A stretch of 64,000 nucleotides of DNA from Hymenobacter ginkgonis (GTDB lineage Bacteria > Bacteroidota > Bacteroidia > Cytophagales > Hymenobacteraceae), in contig NZ_WQKZ01000003.1 of assembly GCF_009755225.1 (NCBI RefSeq), forward strand, positions 434,001 through 498,000, written 5' to 3'. How positions within the stretch are numbered: position 1 is the stretch's first letter; each line of letters starts with the position of its first letter. Made by a program: the position numbers and the translations under genes. Of this stretch, positions 60,592 through 64,000 are shown one piece after another. A model generated the notes under the pieces. It saw nothing but the letters and a program-made list of their open reading frames with translations. It was not told the DNA's origin and ran no database searches.

Positions 60592-62319
60592 ATGTCTAAA
60601 AAAACAGTTTCCGATATTATCATCGATACGCTACAAGCGGCGGGCGTTAAGCGCGTCTACGGCTTGGTAGGCGACTCATTAAATGGCATTACGGATGCCA
60701 TTCGCACCCGCGAAGGCATCGAATTTATTCAGGTGCGCCACGAGGAGGCGGGTGCCTTCGCGGCCGGCGCCGAGGCGCACCTCACGGGGAGCTTGGCCGT
60801 GTGCGCCGGCTCGTGTGGGCCGGGCAACACCCACCTCATCAATGGGCTGTACGACTGCCACCGCAGCCGCATGCCCGTGCTGGCCATCGCCGCCCAAATT
60901 CCGAGCGAGGAAATTGGCACCGGCTACTTTCAGGAAACGCACCCCGAGCGGCTGTTTCGCGAGTGCAGCCACTACTGCGAAGTAATTGCCACGCCCGCGC
61001 AGGCCGTGCGCATGGTAGAAGGCGCCATTCAGGCGGCGCTGGGTTTGCGAGGGGTAGGGGTAGTCGTCATTCCGGGCGATGTGGCGCACCTGGAAGCCGA
61101 AGCCCCCGCGCCGCGCCTTTTCTCGCTGGGCCAGGCCAGCGGCATTGTGCCTACCCCCGACAAAATAGCCCAGGCTGCCGCGCTGCTCAACGCTTGCGAC
61201 AAGGTGACGATTCTGGCCGGCATTGGGTGCTCGGGTGCCCACGCCGAACTGCTGCAAGCCGCCCAGGCGCTGCAAGCGCCGGTAGTGCACGCGTTGCGCG
61301 GCAAAGAGTGCGTCGAGCCCAATAACCCTTTTGATGTGGGCCTAACAGGCCTATTGGGGATGCCCGCCGGCTACCACGCCCTCATGGACGCCGACGCCAT
61401 CCTGATGCTGGGGACTGACTTTCCCTACCGGCAGTTTTTTCCGGAGGAGGCGCGGGTAGTGCAGATTGACCTGCGCCCCGAGCACCTCGGCCGCCGTACC
61501 CGGGTGGAAGTTGGCCTGCACGGCAGCGTAATCGAAACCCTCCACCAACTGCTACCCCAGCTAAGACCTCGTACCGATTCGGCGCACTTGCAAGCCGCCC
61601 AGGAGCGCCACCAGCACGACGAGCAGCACCTGGCCGACCTGGCTACCGGCGACGCCGGCGATACCAGCCTGCACCCGCCACACGTGGCGCGCCTGCTCGA
61701 CGAGCTAGCTGCCGAAGACGCCATTTTTACCTGCGATGTGGGCACGCCTACCATCTGGGCGGCGCGCTACCTGCACATGAACGGCCGGCGCCGGCTCATT
61801 GGCTCGTTTGTGCACGGCAGCATGGCCGGCGCACTCTCGCAGGCCATCGGCGCGGCCCTGGCCAACCCCGGCCGGCAGGTGGTGGCGCTGTGCGGCGATG
61901 GCGGCTTTGCCATGCTGCTGAGTGAGCTGCTCACGTTGCGCCAATTGAAGGTACCCGTCAAGGTTATTATCTTCAATAACAGCGCGTACGGCTTTGTGGA
62001 GCTGGAGATGAAAGCCGCCGGCACCCTCGAATACGGCACCCAGCTCGACAACCCCAACTTTGGCCAGCTGGCCGAAGCGGCGGGCATCACCGGCTACCAG
62101 GTGCACGACCCAGCCCAGCTAGAAAGTGTGCTGCGCCAAGCCCTAGCTCACGACGGCCCCGTGGTCGTCGATGCCATCGTGAAGCGCCAGGAGCTGAGCA
62201 TGCCGCCGCATATTGAAGTGGCTCAGGCCAAAGGCTTTAGTATGTATGCGCTGAAAGCCCTGATGAACGGCCGCGGCGATGAATTGGTGGAATTGGCCAA
62301 GGCAAATTTATTCCGTTAG
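60592..62319 (+). CDS. poxB: Pyruvate dehydrogenase (quinone), PoxB-like
   Basis: A thiamine diphosphate- and FAD-dependent enzyme that decarboxylates pyruvate to acetate and passes electrons to quinone at the inner membrane. The 575-residue protein has three domains: the N-terminal thiamine domain with the catalytic Glu in RHEEAGAFAAGAEAHL, the central FAD domain, and the C-terminal thiamine domain with GDGGFAMLLSELLTLRQLKV and FNNSAYGFVELEMK. The closing segment ELSMPPHIEVAQAKGFSMYA and the last helix (GRGDELVELAKANLF) match PoxB. ATG at 60592. It is divergent from the GH1-like gene. Confidence 0.93.
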   Translation: MSKKTVSDIIIDTLQAAGVKRVYGLVGDSLNGITDAIRTREGIEFIQVRHEEAGAFAAGAEAHLTGSLAVCAGSCGPGNTHLINGLYDCHRSRMPVLAIAAQIPSEEIGTGYFQETHPERLFRECSHYCEVIATPAQAVRMVEGAIQAALGLRGVGVVVIPGDVAHLEAEAPAPRLFSLGQASGIVPTPDKIAQAAALLNACDKVTILAGIGCSGAHAELLQAAQALQAPVVHALRGKECVEPNNPFDVGLTGLLGMPAGYHALMDADAILMLGTDFPYRQFFPEEARVVQIDLRPEHLGRRTRVEVGLHGSVIETLHQLLPQLRPRTDSAHLQAAQERHQHDEQHLADLATGDAGDTSLHPPHVARLLDELAAEDAIFTCDVGTPTIWAARYLHMNGRRRLIGSFVHGSMAGALSQAIGAALANPGRQVVALCGDGGFAMLLSELLTLRQLKVPVKVIIFNNSAYGFVELEMKAAGTLEYGTQLDNPNFGQLAEAAGITGYQVHDPAQLESVLRQALAHDGPVVVDAIVKRQELSMPPHIEVAQAKGFSMYALKALMNGRGDELVELAKANLFR

Positions 62320-62454
62320 CAGCCAAAGCGTTTGCGCATTAAATGCCGGGTAGGGACTTTTTGGGCGCCTGCTCGACATTTTTACTGAACAAAAAGGCGC
62401 TTTGCGTGTGTTGGATTAAGCCCTGCCACCCGCTACGGGGCCGAATTTGCGTAC

Positions 62455-63318
62455 ATGACGACCAACGAAATAAAAGCCCTCATTTCCCTGCTGGATGACC
62501 CCGAAATTGCGCCGCAAATCCAAGGCGAAATTCAGAATATGGGCGAGGCCATTATCCCTTTTCTAGAAGAATCGTGGGAAGAGACCCTCGACCCGCAGCA
62601 GCAGCAACGCCTGGAAGACCTGATTCATCAGCTACAGTTTGAGGGGTTGAAGCAACGCCTGCGCGTGTGGCGCGATGCCGGCGCCCAGGATTTGCTGGAG
62701 GGTATGTGGCTACTGAATTCTTACCAGTACCCCGACGCTGATTTACAGGCCCTCAACCGGGCCATCGAGCAGCTCCGCTTCGAGGCGTGGACGCTGCTGC
62801 GTTCCGAAATGCACCCCGCCGACCAAGTGCGGGTGCTCAACCACGTTATTTTTCGCAACCACAAGTTTTCGGCCAACACCCAGCACTTTCACTCGCCGGC
62901 CAACTCCATGTTGCAGCGCGTGATTGAGTCGAAGCGCGGCAACCCGCTCACGCTCTGCGTCATCTACCTGTTAGTGGCCCAGCGGCTCGATTTGCCGGTT
63001 TTTGGGGTGAATTTGCCTAATCTGTTCGTGCTCACCTACCAGTTGGCTGACCAGCCGCTGAGCTTCTACATCAATTGCTACAACCGGGGCGTGGTGCTGT
63101 CGCGCGCTGATATTGAGCACTATGTGGGTCAGCTCGGCATCACTTCGCAGGAGAGCTTCTACCAGCCCTGCTCGCACCTCGATATTGTGCGCCGTGCCAT
63201 GCGCAACCTGCAAGTTGGCTTTGAGAAGCTGCAAGAACCTGCCAAAGCCGAGGAGGTGGGCCAGCTACTAACCATCCTTACCGAAGAGCCCGCGAATGAT
63301 GAGGACGATGAAGAGTAG
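62455..63318 (+). CDS. SirB1/transglutaminase-like family protein
   Basis: A 287-residue cytoplasmic protein. The N-terminus (MTTNEIKALISLLDDPEIAP) starts a helical region; the core is a transglutaminase-like domain in the SirB1 family, with LNHVIFRNHKFSANTQHFHS and ESKRGNPLTLCVIYLLVAQR, whose Cys and the later His/Asp pattern (FYINCYNRG) are where the catalytic residues would be. SirB1 members are often regarded as inactive, and the role is unknown. The C-terminus is very acidic (EEPANDEDDEE). The ATG at 62455 has no competing start. A palindromic terminator follows. Confidence 0.87.
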   Translation: MTTNEIKALISLLDDPEIAPQIQGEIQNMGEAIIPFLEESWEETLDPQQQQRLEDLIHQLQFEGLKQRLRVWRDAGAQDLLEGMWLLNSYQYPDADLQALNRAIEQLRFEAWTLLRSEMHPADQVRVLNHVIFRNHKFSANTQHFHSPANSMLQRVIESKRGNPLTLCVIYLLVAQRLDLPVFGVNLPNLFVLTYQLADQPLSFYINCYNRGVVLSRADIEHYVGQLGITSQESFYQPCSHLDIVRRAMRNLQVGFEKLQEPAKAEEVGQLLTILTEEPANDEDDEE

Positions 63319-63338
63319 CAGCCACGTCTAAGGGAGTC

Positions 63339-63383
63339 AAAAAGAACGTCATGCTGAGCCAAGCGAAGCATGACGTTCTTTTT
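63339..63383. terminator. Palindrome of the AGAACGTCATGCT family
   Basis: Arms AAAAAGAACGTCATGCT and AGCATGACGTTCTTTTT are perfect with a short loop GAGCCAAGCGA, between convergent genes. The arm core is identical to that at 7363. Confidence 0.8.
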
Positions 63384-63404
63384 GTTGGTTTGTCGTCCGC
63401 GGTT

Positions 63405-63971
63405 TTACCGCTTGATAAGGCAGCCGGCCGCCCGCTTATCAACCACGCCCGCCGCGCGGCCCGCTAGAATGTTATCGAGCACCTGCTGCAAGTAGTGCTG
63501 CTGCACGCCGCTGGCTACCTGGGGGTTATCGTCGATGGCGCCCCGGTAGCGCACCGCAAACGAGCCACTTGCCGGCTGGAGCACCACGGCTTCGGTGGTT
63601 TTGCTTACGCCGAGGGCAGCGCTGGCCGCCCCCTCATCGGTAAAGGTGGCCAGCGAGGCGCCGCTGCCCTCGGCCGCATCGAGGTTGATGGGCACGTTGA
63701 TGAACATAAACTGCACGCCGCGGCCACTATAGGCGCTGTTGAGAGCCGACAGACGCTCTTGGTAGAGCCGGGTAAAGGCGCAGGCCGGGTTGACAAACAC
63801 CACGACCACAGCCTTTTGGCCAGCGTAAGCGCTGAGCGAGGCGCTACCCCCGCCACTTTTCTGCACGGTAAAATCGCTCACGGTGCCGCTCTGAGCCCGC
63901 GCGATGCCGAAAGTAACGGTTGCCACTAGCAGGGCCGCCGCCAAAAACAACGGGAATTTGCGAAAAGACAT
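63405..63971 (-). CDS. Exported redoxin/thioredoxin-fold protein
   Basis: A 188-residue exported protein (signal peptide FPLFLAAALLVATVTFGIARA). The fold is thioredoxin/AhpC-like: VSDFTVQKSGGGSASLSAYA, the strand AVVVVFVNPACAFTRLYQER and FMFINVPINLDAAEG. The active-site segment has one Cys (NPACAFT) rather than CxxC, and a second Cys lies 5 residues from the C-terminus (AAGCLIKR). That spacing suggests a two-Cys redoxin using a distal resolving Cys, which is seen in some relatives. ATG at 63971; no gene is visible between it and the window edge. Confidence 0.83.
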   Translation of the reverse strand: MSFRKFPLFLAAALLVATVTFGIARAQSGTVSDFTVQKSGGGSASLSAYAGQKAVVVVFVNPACAFTRLYQERLSALNSAYSGRGVQFMFINVPINLDAAEGSGASLATFTDEGAASAALGVSKTTEAVVLQPASGSFAVRYRGAIDDNPQVASGVQQHYLQQVLDNILAGRAAGVVDKRAAGCLIKR

Positions 63972-64000
63972 TAGATAAGTAAAGAAGAATCGAATGGGTA

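Overview
The window looks like chromosomal DNA of a GC-rich member of the Bacteroidota, most likely Hymenobacter or a close relative. The reasons are a GC content near 60 percent, recurring TAnnTTTG promoter elements, a fused lpxC/fabZ gene, a type IX secretion plug protein, an LptD of the Bacteroidota kind and several families common in that phylum (DUF4197-, DUF2490- and SprA-plug-type proteins). I saw no tRNA, rRNA, CRISPR array, insertion sequence or phage gene. About 56 protein genes are supported, plus one pseudogene.

Layout. 1-9 kb: the end of a ferredoxin gene, aat, an NmrA-type oxidoreductase broken by one in-frame TAG, valS, a periplasmic oligopeptidase B, and the E2 subunit of a 2-oxoacid dehydrogenase. 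9-13 kb: two paralogous small secreted proteins made of EF-hand-derived repeats, flanking a large membrane protein, then other small secreted proteins. 13-20 kb: an ABC exporter, an orphan barstar, pckA with a palindromic upstream site, cinA and a DUF4197 protein. 20-25 kb: a lipid A block (lpxD, lpxC/fabZ, lpxA, an ABC ATPase) next to a small tyrosine phosphatase. 25-33 kb: a DEAD-box helicase, a YihY/BrkB protein, a DUF2062 protein, SseB, and a lipoprotein, SCO and cytochrome c operon.

33.9-36.9 kb holds a compact four-gene operon: a divergent Lgt-like membrane protein, a small membrane protein, a radical SAM enzyme with the cysteine layout of the MJ0619/tetraether-synthase group, and a three-helix membrane protein. 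It is the best candidate here for an undescribed system, possibly acting on membrane lipid. 37-49 kb: mutM, a secreted metalloprotease, PPK2, the type IX plug protein, an acyltransferase, an ABC-F protein, an AsmA-like protein, a beta-propeller lipoprotein and a 2H phosphoesterase. 49.5-55 kb is an envelope block (lptD, divergent amidase, MlaD). 55-64 kb: a biotin-dependent carboxylase beta subunit, an AT-rich orphan gene, a DUF2490 protein, an SDR, a GH1-like enzyme, poxB, a SirB1-like protein and a redoxin.

Three genome-scale patterns run through the window. A GGGTAGGG-type word is strongly over-represented on both strands. A family of perfectly paired palindromes sits between genes; at least three long copies share loop sequence, which points to a mobile or REP/MITE-like origin. 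Consensus -7 promoter elements often lie only 5-7 bases before a start codon, suggesting near-leaderless transcripts.
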